From assembly GCF_021284765.1 (NCBI RefSeq), contig NZ_CP089924.1, forward strand, positions 3,428,001 through 3,492,000: 64,000 nucleotides of DNA, read 5' to 3'. This document shows, piece by piece, positions 48,461 to 57,953 of the stretch (its first letter is position 1; each line of letters begins with the position of its first letter). Under the pieces are notes generated by a model. It had not been told where the DNA came from. It did no database searches and was given only the letters and a program-made list of their open reading frames with translations. Source of the stretch: Lysobacter sp. 5GHs7-4. Its GTDB lineage: Bacteria > Pseudomonadota > Gammaproteobacteria > Xanthomonadales > Xanthomonadaceae. The position numbers and the translations under genes were made by a program.

Positions 48461-49336
48461 ATGCCGGCGCGCCTGATCGCCTACCCGCCCGAAACCGCCG
48501 CGATCACGCGCTGGATCGCAGTGGGCGGACGCTTGCGCATCGGCCGCGCCGCCGACTGCGACCTGGTGCTGGAACACCCCTCGGTGTCGCGCGTCCACGC
48601 CGAACTCAGCCACGACGGCCAGCGCTGGCAACTGCGCGACTTGGGCAGCAAGAACGGCAGCCACATCGACGGCATCGCGATCGACGACGCTGCCCTGGCG
48701 CTGCCGTGCTGGCTGCGCTTCGGCGACGTCCACTGCGATCTGGCCGAATTCAACGACGCCCAGAGCAACGGCCTGCGCCTGCGCCAGCAGCAACGCCGGG
48801 ATTTTTCGCTGGCCCTGACCCGCCGCGTCGGCGCCGAGGCCGACCACACCCGTCTGCCCGACGAGGTGCTGCGCGGCGTGGTCGAACTGGCCGACTGCAG
48901 CCGCGGCTTCCTGCTGCTGGCCAGCGGCGGCGACTACGTCGTGCGCGCCAGCGTGGTGCTGGACCCGGCCGCGCTGCGCTCGCGGGTGTTCTCCGGCAGC
49001 ATCGGCGCGGTCGAACGCGCGCTGGCGCAGCGCCAGCCGGTGGTGGTCAACGAGGTCGCGCGCAGCGACTGGGCGGCCGAGCGCGCGTCCATCGTCGACA
49101 GCGGTCTGAAAAGCCTGATCTGCCTGCCTTTGCTGGACGGCCCGCGCACCCTGGGCGCGATCTACGCCGACCGCCGCACGCCGGGCGAGCCGATCACCCA
49201 GTTCGACTTGGAGCTGCTGAGCGCGTTCGCCGAAAGCGCCGCGCTGTGGCTGCTCGCGCGCAGCGCGGTGGAGGCATTGGACGATGCGCCGCGTTGGAGC
49301 ACGATAGTGGCGGGCCCGCACGGCAGCACACCATGA
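48461..49336 (+). CDS. FHA and GAF domain protein
   Basis: Cytoplasmic protein of 291 residues. The FHA domain (about 22-90) has LRIGRAADCDLVLEHPSVSRVHAEL and LGSKNGSHIDG, the phosphothreonine-binding signature. A GAF domain (about 125-275, GFLLLASGGDYVVRASVV, GSIGAVERALAQRQPVVVNEV, DLELLSAFAESAALWLLAR) follows. It is coupled to the Ser/Thr kinase gene by an ATGA overlap, so it is likely a phospho-reader or regulator of that kinase. Confidence 0.9.
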   Translation: MPARLIAYPPETAAITRWIAVGGRLRIGRAADCDLVLEHPSVSRVHAELSHDGQRWQLRDLGSKNGSHIDGIAIDDAALALPCWLRFGDVHCDLAEFNDAQSNGLRLRQQQRRDFSLALTRRVGAEADHTRLPDEVLRGVVELADCSRGFLLLASGGDYVVRASVVLDPAALRSRVFSGSIGAVERALAQRQPVVVNEVARSDWAAERASIVDSGLKSLICLPLLDGPRTLGAIYADRRTPGEPITQFDLELLSAFAESAALWLLARSAVEALDDAPRWSTIVAGPHGSTP

Positions 49337-52300
49337 CCGATCCTTCCGCGGCCACCGCTACCGGGCTATACGCACAGCAGCGGCTGGCGCCGGGGACGCT
49401 ATTGGCCGGCCGCTTCCGGATCGAGGCGGTGCTGGGGGTCGGCGGCATGGGCGTGGTGTATCGCGCCACCGATCTCACCTTGGACGTACCGGTAGCGCTC
49501 AAGCTGCTGCGCCCGGAACTGGCCACGCGCGCCGACGCCTTCGAGCGCTTCCGCCAGGAACTGCTGATGGCGCGGCAGGTGTCCAGCCCGCGCGTGGTGC
49601 GCATCCACGACCTCGCCCAGCACGACGGCCAATGGCTGATCGGCATGGACTACATCGACGGCGAATCGCTGGACCGCAAGCTAGACCGCGAAGGCCCGCT
49701 GCCGATCGACGACGCGGTGCGGATCGCGCAGCAGATCGCCCAGGGCCTGAGCGCGGCGCACGCGCGCGGCGTGATCCATCGCGATCTCAAGCCGGCCAAC
49801 GTGTTGATCGATCGCGCCGGCGACGCTTACATCACCGACTTCGGCGTCGCCCGCTCGCTGGCCAGCACCGGCCTGACCCAATCCGGCGCCGTGGTCGGCA
49901 CGCCCGACTATCTCTCGCCCGAACAGGCGCGCGGCGACACCGTCGACGCGCGCAGCGATCTCTACGCGCTGGGCCTGATCCTCTACGAAATGCTCGCCGG
50001 CGCCCTGCCCTTCGCCGGCGGCACCGTGCACGAAGTATTGGCGCAACGCATGCTGCGCGCGCCGGCGCCGGTCACCAAACAGCGGCCGCAGACGCCGGCC
50101 TGGCTGGCGCGCCTGACCGACCGCCTGCTGCGCCCGCAGCCCGCGCACCGCCTGCGCAGCGCCGACGAAGTCGTGCGCGCGCTGGAACTACGCAAGCTGG
50201 CGCGCGACTACCGCCCGCGCCGCGGCGCGTGGCTGACGTTGGCGGCGATGCTCGCGCTGCTGTCCGCCGGCGGCGCCTGGTGGTGGTGGCGCGCGCAAAC
50301 GCCGCCGGTGCCGGAGGGCGTCGCCGCGGTCGCGCCGCTGCACCGCCTGCTGGTGCTACCGGTGTACGCGCCCGACGATGCCGATCTCATGCCCGCCCAC
50401 CGCGCCGCGCTGGCCGCGCAACTGCGCGGCGCCCTGTCCGGTGCGCCCGGCCTGGCCGTGGTCGACGAGGACCGCACCCAGCAGGCGCTGCGCCAGCTCG
50501 ACCCGACCGGCACCGCGATCCTCGATCCGGCCGCGTTGCGCCGCACCGTCGGCGCCGATCGCGTGCTGCACGTGGCGCTGCGCCGCGAGGGCGCGCACTG
50601 GCTGGCCCATGCCGAACTGGACGACGAGCGCGGCGTCGCCCATCGCAGCGCCGGCAAGGGGGCCACGCCGCTGGCCGCATTCGCCGCGCTGCCCGCCGAT
50701 GCGGGGTTCCGCCGCGACCTCGGCCTGAGCGCGCCATTGCCGCTGCACCTGCCCGCCGAGAGCGTGCTGGAAGCCTATGGCGAAGGCCTGCGCGCACGCC
50801 AGGACAGCGCCCCGGTGGAGGCGCTGGCCGCGTTCCGCAAGGCGGTCGACCAGGCGCCGGAATTCGCGCCGGCGTGGTGGGGCGCGGCCGAAGCCGCGCA
50901 GGCCATCGGCGACATCGACGCGGCCTACGACGCCATCGAACGCGGCCAGCGCGTAACCGCCGGCGCGCCGGCCACGCTGCGCCGCCGTTTCGTTGCCGAA
51001 CGCGCCCTGCTCGACGGCGACGCCGAGGCCGCCGCGCGCGAATGGCGCGCGCAGTTGCAGGCCACGCCCGACGACACCCGCGCCGAACTCGAACTGGCGC
51101 GCGCGCTCGGCGCCGGCGGCGACCTGGCCGGCGCGGTCAAGCAACTGCAGACCCTGACCGCGCGCGACGCCAACGATCCGCGCGCTTGGTACGAACTGGG
51201 CAAGTTCTCGATCCTGCACGGCCAGGCGCGGCGCGCGGTAGACGACTACCTGGTGCGCGCGCTGGTGTTGTACAAGCGCAGCGGCAACCGCTACGGCGAG
51301 GCCGAAACCGTCAACGCGCTGGGCATCGGCTACAGCCGTCTGGGCCAGAACGACCATGCCCAGGAGCAGTACCGCAAGGCGGTCGAACTGCGCGGCGCGG
51401 TCGGCAACCGCCGCGGCCTGGCGACCAGCCTGCGCAACCTGGGCAACGTGCTGTCGCTGTCGGGCCGTTACGACGAAGCCGCGGCCAGCCTGGAACAGGC
51501 GCGCAAACTGCACCTGGCGCTGGACGACCGCCACGGCCTGGCCGCGGTCGACAGCGAACTGGGCCTGCTCGCCGAGGAGCGCGGCGACTACCCGGCGGCG
51601 CTGGCCGCGTTCAAGCTCGCGCTGCAGGGCTGGCAGCAGACCGGCGACGACCAGGGCACCGCGCAGGCGCTCAACGACATCGGCTTCGCCCATTACCAGC
51701 TCGGCGCTTACGACGACGCCCAGGCCTACCTATCGCAGTCGGCCGGCGCGTACGACAAGCTGGGCGACCAGACCGGGCGCATCCGCACCTCGCAGAACCT
51801 GGGCCTGCTCGCGGTCGCGCGCGGCCAATGGAACGCCGCCGAGCAGCGGCTGCAGCGCGCGCTGGCCGATGCCGAACGCGAACAGATGGTCGAGGAGGCC
51901 GCAGTCAGCCGCCGCAATCTGGCCGAACTGGCGCTGCTGCAAGGCCGTTACGACGAGGCCCTGAATCAAGCCGGCAAGGCCGAGGCGCTGTTCCGCCAGC
52001 GCCAGGATCCGCGCGGCATCGCCGACGCCGGACTGCTGCGTGCGCAGACCCTGATCGCGGCCGGCGCGCGGCCGGACGCCGGCAAGGCCTTGGACGCGAT
52101 CGCCGCATCGGTCGCGCAGGCCCCGGCCGAACAGCGCGGCATCGATGCCCTGCTGCGCGCCGAACTCGCGCGCCAGGGCGGCGACGGCAAAGCCGCCGCG
52201 CAGCACCTGGCCGCCGCGCGCCGCTACGCCGACGCCTCCGGCGTGCGTCTGCTGCGCCTGCAGGTCGGCCTGGAAGCGATCAAGGCCGGCGCCGGCGCCG

Positions 52301-52650
52301 CCACGATCGGCGCCGAAGTCGCCGCGCTGGGCAACGTCGCCCTGCGCCTGGACTGGGCCGAGGCCGCGATCGTCCAGGACCTGGGCGCGCGCGATGCCGG
52401 CGCCGCGGTCAAACGCTATCGCGAGATCCAGCCGCTGCTGCGTCGCGGCGACTACGCCGGCGCGTTCCGCCTGCACGAGCTGGGCGCGCAGGCGCTGACC
52501 CAGGCCGGCGACGCCGCGGCCGCCGCGCGCGCGCGCGACGACGCCGTGGCCGCGCTGCAGCGCGTGCGCGAACGCCTGCCCGCGCCGCTGCGCGGCGGTT
52601 TCGACAGCGCCCCGCAGATCGCCCGCCTCGATCCGGTACGCAAACCCTGA
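49333..52650 (+). CDS. membrane Ser/Thr protein kinase with TPR sensor region
   Basis: Protein of 1105 residues. Hanks-type kinase domain (about 26-290): LGVGGMGVVYRATDLTL, VALKLL Lys, VIHRDLKPANVLID (about 150), ITDFGVARS, GTPDYLSPEQARGDTVDARSDLYALG, all catalytic residues present. One membrane segment (LTLAAMLALLSAGGAWWWW, about 300-318). The C-terminal 780 residues include a TPR series from about 640 to 890 (YGEAETVNALGIGYSRLGQNDHA and similar). If the N-terminus is cytoplasmic, the TPR part lies in the periplasm. Coupled to the FHA-GAF gene and followed by a histidine kinase. Confidence 0.93.
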   Translation: MTDPSAATATGLYAQQRLAPGTLLAGRFRIEAVLGVGGMGVVYRATDLTLDVPVALKLLRPELATRADAFERFRQELLMARQVSSPRVVRIHDLAQHDGQWLIGMDYIDGESLDRKLDREGPLPIDDAVRIAQQIAQGLSAAHARGVIHRDLKPANVLIDRAGDAYITDFGVARSLASTGLTQSGAVVGTPDYLSPEQARGDTVDARSDLYALGLILYEMLAGALPFAGGTVHEVLAQRMLRAPAPVTKQRPQTPAWLARLTDRLLRPQPAHRLRSADEVVRALELRKLARDYRPRRGAWLTLAAMLALLSAGGAWWWWRAQTPPVPEGVAAVAPLHRLLVLPVYAPDDADLMPAHRAALAAQLRGALSGAPGLAVVDEDRTQQALRQLDPTGTAILDPAALRRTVGADRVLHVALRREGAHWLAHAELDDERGVAHRSAGKGATPLAAFAALPADAGFRRDLGLSAPLPLHLPAESVLEAYGEGLRARQDSAPVEALAAFRKAVDQAPEFAPAWWGAAEAAQAIGDIDAAYDAIERGQRVTAGAPATLRRRFVAERALLDGDAEAAAREWRAQLQATPDDTRAELELARALGAGGDLAGAVKQLQTLTARDANDPRAWYELGKFSILHGQARRAVDDYLVRALVLYKRSGNRYGEAETVNALGIGYSRLGQNDHAQEQYRKAVELRGAVGNRRGLATSLRNLGNVLSLSGRYDEAAASLEQARKLHLALDDRHGLAAVDSELGLLAEERGDYPAALAAFKLALQGWQQTGDDQGTAQALNDIGFAHYQLGAYDDAQAYLSQSAGAYDKLGDQTGRIRTSQNLGLLAVARGQWNAAEQRLQRALADAEREQMVEEAAVSRRNLAELALLQGRYDEALNQAGKAEALFRQRQDPRGIADAGLLRAQTLIAAGARPDAGKALDAIAASVAQAPAEQRGIDALLRAELARQGGDGKAAAQHLAAARRYADASGVRLLRLQVGLEAIKAGAGAATIGAEVAALGNVALRLDWAEAAIVQDLGARDAGAAVKRYREIQPLLRRGDYAGAFRLHELGAQALTQAGDAAAAARARDDAVAALQRVRERLPAPLRGGFDSAPQIARLDPVRKP

Positions 52651-52660
52651 CCCCGCCACC

Positions 52661-53377
52661 ATGGACGAGCTGGCCACCCTGCGCAGGCAATACCAGGAAC
52701 TGCTGGAGCGGCTGGAGCGCAACGAGCGCGAATTTCGCCGTCTCGGGCGCGCGGTCTGGCGCGTGCAGGAGGACGAACGCCGCCGCCTGGCGCGCGAGCT
52801 GCACGACGGTATCGGCCAGAACCTGACCGTGCTCAAGCACCGCCTGGGCCAGCTCGACGACGCCCTGCCCGCCGACCGCGACGACGCCCGCGCCGCCCTG
52901 GCCACCGCCCTGGCGCTGTGCGGCGACACCCTGCAGGACACGCGCGAGCTCTCGCGCCTGCTGCGTCCGCCCATCCTCGACGACCTCGGCCTGGAAGCGG
53001 CGCTGCGCTGGCTGGTGCGCAGCCAGGCCGAGGCCTGCGGCGCGCGCATCGACCTGGACATCGACCCGCTGCCGGCGCTGGACGGCGAATTGCAGACCCT
53101 GCTGTTCCGGGTCGCCCAGGAGGCGCTCAACAACGCCGCCAAGCATGCCCAGGCCGCGCATATTCACGTGCAACTGACCGCGCGCGACGGAGGATTGCAG
53201 TTGCGCGTGCACGACGACGGCCGCGGCTGCGAACCGGAGCAGGCGCTGCAGACCGGCGGCAGCGGCCTGGGCGGCATGCGCGAGCGCCTGCGCCTGTACG
53301 GCGGCCTGTTGCAGTTGCGCAGCGCGCCGGGCGAAGGTTTGCGCCTGAGCGCGCGCGTGCCGTTGACGCCACCCTGA
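52661..53377 (+). CDS. soluble sensor histidine kinase (HisKA_3)
   Basis: Short kinase of 238 residues with no membrane segment or sensor domain. An N-terminal coiled coil (LRRQYQELLERLERNEREFRRLGRAVW) leads into the HisKA_3 phospho-acceptor ERRRLARELHDGIGQNLTVLK, then an ATPase domain with EALNNAAKHAQAA, DDGRGC and GLGGMRERLRLYGG. Lacking its own input module, it may be driven by a partner, the neighbouring kinase or FHA-GAF protein being obvious candidates. It starts 10 bases after the Ser/Thr kinase. Confidence 0.9.
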   Translation: MDELATLRRQYQELLERLERNEREFRRLGRAVWRVQEDERRRLARELHDGIGQNLTVLKHRLGQLDDALPADRDDARAALATALALCGDTLQDTRELSRLLRPPILDDLGLEAALRWLVRSQAEACGARIDLDIDPLPALDGELQTLLFRVAQEALNNAAKHAQAAHIHVQLTARDGGLQLRVHDDGRGCEPEQALQTGGSGLGGMRERLRLYGGLLQLRSAPGEGLRLSARVPLTPP

Positions 53378-53423
53378 ACGCCGGCGCTTGACGCGCGTCG
53401 GACACACGAGCAGCGTAAGCACC

Positions 53424-54074
53424 ATGGGGAACAAAACCGTGCGCGTGCTGATCGCCGACGACCACACCATGGTCCGGGAAAGCCTGGTCGGCCTGCTGCA
53501 GGCCGAGGGCGACGTGCAGGTCGTGGCGCAAGCCGCCGACGGCCTGGAAACGCTGGAAAAAGCCGTCGCGACCCGGCCCGACGTGGTCATCACCGACATC
53601 TCGATGCCGCGTTTGAATGGCATCGAAGTGGTGCGCCGGTTGTGCGAAGCGCTGCCCGACACGCGCGTGCTGGTGCTGACCATGCACCAGGAAAACGAAT
53701 ACGTGCTGCAGGCGGTGCGCGTCGGCGCCTCCGGCTACATGGTCAAGGACAGCGCCGCCGCCGAACTGCTGGCCGCGGTGCGCGGCGTGCACGCCGGCCA
53801 CGGCTACTTCGGCCCGCAGGCCGCGCGCGCGCTGGCCGAACAGTTGCAACACCCCGAACGCGACCTCGGCGACCCCTACGGCCGCCTGACCGCGCGCGAG
53901 CGCGAGGTGTTCCACCTGATCGCCGAAGGCCACACCACCAAGGAAATCGCGCGCGAACTGACGATCAGCGTCAAGACCGCCGAGAACCACCGCGCCCGCG
54001 TGCTGGCCAAGCTGGACGTGCGCAACACCGCGGAGCTGGTGCGGTATGCGTTGCGTAAGGGCTTGGTGGATTGA
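53424..54074 (+). CDS. NarL/LuxR-type response regulator
   Basis: Response regulator of 216 residues: receiver domain with Asp58 in DVVITDISMPRLNG, then a LuxR-type DNA-binding domain (LTAREREVFHLIAEGHTTKEIARELTI). The ATG at 53424 gives the family start MGNKTVRVLIADDH; the frame is open 36 bases upstream with no family resemblance. It is the partner of the preceding kinase and ends the signalling unit. Confidence 0.92.
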   Translation: MGNKTVRVLIADDHTMVRESLVGLLQAEGDVQVVAQAADGLETLEKAVATRPDVVITDISMPRLNGIEVVRRLCEALPDTRVLVLTMHQENEYVLQAVRVGASGYMVKDSAAAELLAAVRGVHAGHGYFGPQAARALAEQLQHPERDLGDPYGRLTAREREVFHLIAEGHTTKEIARELTISVKTAENHRARVLAKLDVRNTAELVRYALRKGLVD

Positions 54075-54103
54075 GGGGCGGGCGGTAGCGGGGAAGGCAA
54101 AAG

Positions 54104-54413
54104 CAAAAGCAAATCCCCCCTAGCCCCCCTTTTCCAAAGGGGGAACAAAAGCGCAATGGCGGCAGTGCCGGCAGCGAACTTGCGTCTGCCTCGATCGCCG
54201 CGCGCCTCGCTCGGTCGCCTGTTTCGCTACCACCCGCTTCGCTTCCCGCCTGCTTCGCTCGCCGCGCACTTCGCTTCCCGCCTGCTTCGCTTGTCGCCTA
54301 CCACGGCTGCGGTGGCTTCGCCTGCCGCTCGCGTTTGCCGCGTCCGCGCGAACACCCGGCACTCGCCGGCGCATTCCCCCCTTTTTAGAGGGGCTAGGGG
54401 GGATTTGCTTTTG
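54104..54413. repeat. MITE-like interval with 24-bp perfect inverted ends
   Basis: The ends at 54104-54127 and 54390-54413 are exact reverse complements (core GGGGCTAGGGGGGATTTGC). They enclose 262 bases without a gene, including a 23-base direct repeat of the CTTCGCTTCCCGCC type at 54237-54259 and 54269-54291. No target-site duplication is visible. The same end unit occurs at 22986-23010. The 54075-54504 gap holds no gene that I can support. Confidence 0.6.
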
Positions 54414-54504
54414 TCTCTGTTTCCCGAACCCACCCCGCCCCTCAGCCCCACCCTACGCCGTAGTATCCTCAACGCCCCATTACGGCATACGGCGGAGCGG
54501 CAGC

Positions 54505-54990
54505 ATGAAGGCGATGCGTTGGACTCGTGGACTGGCCCTGGCGGCCTGCGTGCTGTTGCTGGCCGCGTGCATCGGCGGCCCGGTGCGGCGCGTGTCCGAG
54601 CCGGCCGCGCGCATCCAGCAGCTCACCGTGCGCGCCGACGGCAGCTGGTCGGCCGAGCTGCGCATCGAGAACTTCAGCAGCATCCCGATGGTGTTCGACC
54701 GCTACGACCTGGCCCTGAGCCTGGGTAGCGACGAAGCCGGCCGCCTGCAAGGCACGCCGGCGCTGTCGATCGGCCCGGAGTCCGCCGACGTGATCGTGGT
54801 CGAACTGCGCCCCAGCGGCGCGGCCAAGCTGGCCGTGGCCGACGCGCTGGCCGGCGGCCGCAGCCTGACGTACACGCTCAAGGGCAGCCTCGACGCGACG
54901 CCGGACGAAGCCAAGAAGTCGCGCAACTTCGCCATCGACCGCAGCAGCGCGCTCAGCCCCGCGCCCGGCCTGCCCGGCGTGCTGCGGTAA
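54505..54990 (+). CDS. LEA14-like lipoprotein
   Basis: Protein of 161 residues with signal peptide and lipobox Cys22 (LLLAAC). The mature part ARIQQLTVRADGSWSAELRIENFSSIPMVFDRYDLAL resembles the LEA type 2 (WHy) beta-sandwich, linked to desiccation or stress tolerance. The distinctive feature is a relaxed ligand-free beta fold, so function is open. It lies 92 bases before the acyl-CoA dehydrogenase. Confidence 0.75.
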   Translation: MKAMRWTRGLALAACVLLLAACIGGPVRRVSEPAARIQQLTVRADGSWSAELRIENFSSIPMVFDRYDLALSLGSDEAGRLQGTPALSIGPESADVIVVELRPSGAAKLAVADALAGGRSLTYTLKGSLDATPDEAKKSRNFAIDRSSALSPAPGLPGVLR

Positions 54991-55082
54991 CGCCGCGATT
55001 CGGGATTCGCATCCCGCTGCGTCTTGATCGATAGCCGTCTCTTCTCCGCCCCTTCCCCATTCCCATTCGAATACCGCCGCCC

Positions 55083-56873
55083 ATGAGCACCTATAAAGCC
55101 CCCCTCGCCGACATGCGTTTCGCCCTGTACGACGTGCTCGGCGCCGAAGCCGCGTTCCAACGCATGGGCTTCGCCGACGCCACGCGCGATGTGCTGGACG
55201 CGGTACTAGACGAAGGCGCGCGCTTCACCGAAACCGTGCTGGCCCCGCTCAACCGCGCCGGCGACGAAATCGGCTGCAGCTACGACAAGGCCAGCGGCGC
55301 GGTGACCACGCCGCCCGGCTTCAAGCAGGCCTACGCGCAGTACGTCGACGGCGGCTGGGCCGGCCTGGTCTCGCCCAGCGAGTTCGGCGGCCAGGGCCTG
55401 CCGCACGCGGCCGGCGTGCCGCTGAAGGAAATGATCGACGCGGCCAACCTGGCCTGGGGCAACTTCCCGCTGCTCTCGCACGGCGCCACCGAAGCGCTGA
55501 TCCACCACGGCGAAGCCTGGCAGCAGGAGGTGTTCCTCAAGCCGCTGGTCGAAGGCCGCTGGACCGGCACCATGTGCCTCACCGAACCGCATTGCGGCAC
55601 CGACCTGGGCCTGCTCAAGACTCGCGCCGAACCGCAGGACGACGGCAGCTATTCGATCACCGGCACCAAGATCTTCATCACCGCCGGCGAGCACGACTTC
55701 ACCGACAACATCGTCCACCTGGTGCTGGCGCGCCTGCCGGACGCCCCCGCGGGCAGCAAGGGCATCTCGCTGTTCGTGGTGCCCAAGGTGCGCGTCGCGC
55801 GCGACGGCAGCACCGGCGGCGCCAACGCGGTGCGCTGCGGCGCGCTGGAACACAAGATGGGCATCCACGGCTCGGCCACCTGCGTGATGAATTTCGACGG
55901 TGCGCAGGGCTATCTGGTCGGCCAGCCGCACAAGGGCCTGATGGGCATGTTCACCATGATGAACACCGCCCGCCTCGCGGTCGGCCTGCAAGGCCTGGGC
56001 CTGTCGGACCGCGCTTATCAGAACGCGCTGAACTACGCGCGCGAGCGCCTGCAGATGCGCTCCCTGTCGGGCGCGAAGTTCCCCGACAAGCCGGCCGACC
56101 CGATCATCGTCCACCCCGACGTGCGGCGCATGCTGCTGACCTGCAAGGCGCTGATCGAAGGCAGCCGCGTGATGGGCTACCACGGCGCCCTGCTGGTCGA
56201 CATCGCCCACCACGCCGACGATGCCGCCGAGCGCGAGCGCGCCGACGCCTGGGTCGGCTTCATGACGCCGATCGTCAAGGCCTGCCTCACCGAGTGGGGC
56301 GTGGAATGCACCTACCACGCGCTGCAGTGCTACGGCGGCCACGGCTACATCGCCGAGCACGGCATGGAACAGCTCGCGCGCGACGCCCGCATCACCACCT
56401 TGTACGAAGGCACCACCGGCATCCAGGCGCTGGACCTGCTGGGCCGCAAGATCATGCAGCAGCAAGGCGCCGGCCTGCGCGTGATGCTGGAGGAGATCGA
56501 AACCTTCTGCGCCGCCAACGAAGCCAACGCCGCGGTCGCCGAGTTCATCGCGCCGCTGCGCGAGCAGGCCACGCAATGGCAGCAGCTGACCATGCAGATC
56601 GGCCAGCGCGCGGTCGCCGACGCCGACGAAGTGGGCGCAGCCGCCTACGACTACCTGATGTACTCGGGCTATGTCGCGCTGGCCTACTGGTGGGCGCGCA
56701 GCGTCGCCGCCAGCGAAGCCTCGTCGCAGTCGGAGCGCTTCAAGGCCGGCAAGCGCGAAACCGCGCGCTTCTATTTCGCGCGCCTGCTGCCGCGCACCCG
56801 CGCCCACGCGCAGGCCATCGCCGCACCGCTGTCCAGCCTGACCGCGCTCGACGCCGAAGCCTTCGACGCCTGA
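55083..56873 (+). CDS. acyl-CoA dehydrogenase
   Basis: Flavoenzyme of 596 residues catalysing the first oxidation of fatty-acid beta-oxidation. The layout is the large FadE-like form: an N-terminal helical domain, MCLTEPHCGTDLGLLKTRA and GTKIFITAGEHDF in the middle domain, then CYGGHGYIAEHGMEQLARDARITTLYEGTTGIQALDLLGRK with the catalytic Glu, and a C-terminal extension with ACAD-C-type helices. Chain length preference is unknown. Codon use matches its neighbours. Confidence 0.92.
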   Translation: MSTYKAPLADMRFALYDVLGAEAAFQRMGFADATRDVLDAVLDEGARFTETVLAPLNRAGDEIGCSYDKASGAVTTPPGFKQAYAQYVDGGWAGLVSPSEFGGQGLPHAAGVPLKEMIDAANLAWGNFPLLSHGATEALIHHGEAWQQEVFLKPLVEGRWTGTMCLTEPHCGTDLGLLKTRAEPQDDGSYSITGTKIFITAGEHDFTDNIVHLVLARLPDAPAGSKGISLFVVPKVRVARDGSTGGANAVRCGALEHKMGIHGSATCVMNFDGAQGYLVGQPHKGLMGMFTMMNTARLAVGLQGLGLSDRAYQNALNYARERLQMRSLSGAKFPDKPADPIIVHPDVRRMLLTCKALIEGSRVMGYHGALLVDIAHHADDAAERERADAWVGFMTPIVKACLTEWGVECTYHALQCYGGHGYIAEHGMEQLARDARITTLYEGTTGIQALDLLGRKIMQQQGAGLRVMLEEIETFCAANEANAAVAEFIAPLREQATQWQQLTMQIGQRAVADADEVGAAAYDYLMYSGYVALAYWWARSVAASEASSQSERFKAGKRETARFYFARLLPRTRAHAQAIAAPLSSLTALDAEAFDA

Positions 56874-56985
56874 TCGCATCGCGACACCCGCGCGGCCACG
56901 GACGGCCGCGCACTGGGACGCACCCGCGCCCCGCATCGCATCGGCTACCCAAATCGTCATCAAACGGGTATAAGCTGATATCCCG

Positions 56986-57693
56986 ATGGAGACCGATAGA
57001 GCGAACCTACGCTTGGTCCGAACCGGAACCCACGCAGAGCGACTGCTGCGTGAGCCGGAAATCCTCGGTGTCTCCGGCCTGGACCTGGCCCAGCGCTACG
57101 CGCACCCCCGCCCTCCCAGCGACCGCCTCAACGCCGTGCGACTGCTGTCGCTGGATGCGCACGGTCGTGTGCTGGACTGGATGAACTGGCAGGAAGCGAC
57201 CTGTCTGTACGTGCGCGGCGCGGTGGCCTGGACCCTGGGCGATCCCTGCCTGCGCGTGCACGGCGGCACCAGCCGCCTCAGCGGCGAACAAAGCCTGATC
57301 GAACTGCATCCGATCGTCGCCGCGCGCGGCCATGCGCGCAGCCACGCGCTCGATCCCACGCCGGCCCTGACCAACGCCGCGCTGTTCGCGCGCGACGACT
57401 ATCTGTGCCTGTACTGCGGCCGCGACTTCAACCGTCCGCACCTGACCCGCGATCACGTGGTCCCGGTGTCCAAGGGCGGCCGCGACATCTGGGAAAACGT
57501 GGTCGCCGCCTGCTTCCACTGCAACTCGCGCAAGGGTAACCGCACCCCGCAGCAGGCCGGCATGCCGCTGCTGGCCGTGCCGTACCGCCCGAGCTGGGTC
57601 GAGCACTTGATCCTGTCCAACCGCAACATCCTCGCCGACCAGATGGCGTTCCTGCGCAACCAGCTGCCCAAGAACTCGCGCCTGCCCGGCTGA
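56986..57693 (+). CDS. HNH endonuclease family protein
   Basis: Protein of 235 residues. The C-terminal half has the HNH fold with zinc-binding cysteines: CLYCGRDFNRPHLTRDHVVPVSKGGRD, then ENVVAACFHCNSRKGNRTPQ. The N-terminal half (VRLLSLDAHGRVLDWMNWQEA, VRGAVAWTLGD) is typical of the chromosomal HNH proteins common in proteobacteria. There is no sign of a mobile element beside it, so it may be a housekeeping nuclease rather than a restriction or phage enzyme. Confidence 0.88.
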   Translation: METDRANLRLVRTGTHAERLLREPEILGVSGLDLAQRYAHPRPPSDRLNAVRLLSLDAHGRVLDWMNWQEATCLYVRGAVAWTLGDPCLRVHGGTSRLSGEQSLIELHPIVAARGHARSHALDPTPALTNAALFARDDYLCLYCGRDFNRPHLTRDHVVPVSKGGRDIWENVVAACFHCNSRKGNRTPQQAGMPLLAVPYRPSWVEHLILSNRNILADQMAFLRNQLPKNSRLPG

Positions 57694-57953
57694 GCCGCGG
57701 CCACGCGCGGGCGCGCGCCGTGACGCCCGCGCCATGCACCGCCGCATCCGCAGGGTTCGCCTTAGCCGATCCGGCCGCGCCGGAAGCCGCGTTTGGCGCC
57801 GACTTTGCGCGGCAAGCCGTGACGCCGGTCGCGATCTGCCGGCTAGCTGAGTGGGCACCTGCCGAAGAACGCTGGTTTGCGACGCGTTGCGCGCGTTGAC
57901 GACATCATTGCGGTCCGCAACACTCGTCCACCTCAGTAACGACGGACGAAAAA

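Noticed and set aside
49632..52826. Open frame of 1064 codons overlapping the Ser/Thr kinase gene
   Set aside because: It is Arg-rich in another frame of the same strand, while the kinase frame has all catalytic motifs.
56986..57693. HNH gene as part of a phage or restriction system
   Set aside because: No methyltransferase, integrase or phage genes lie nearby, and codon use matches the surroundings.
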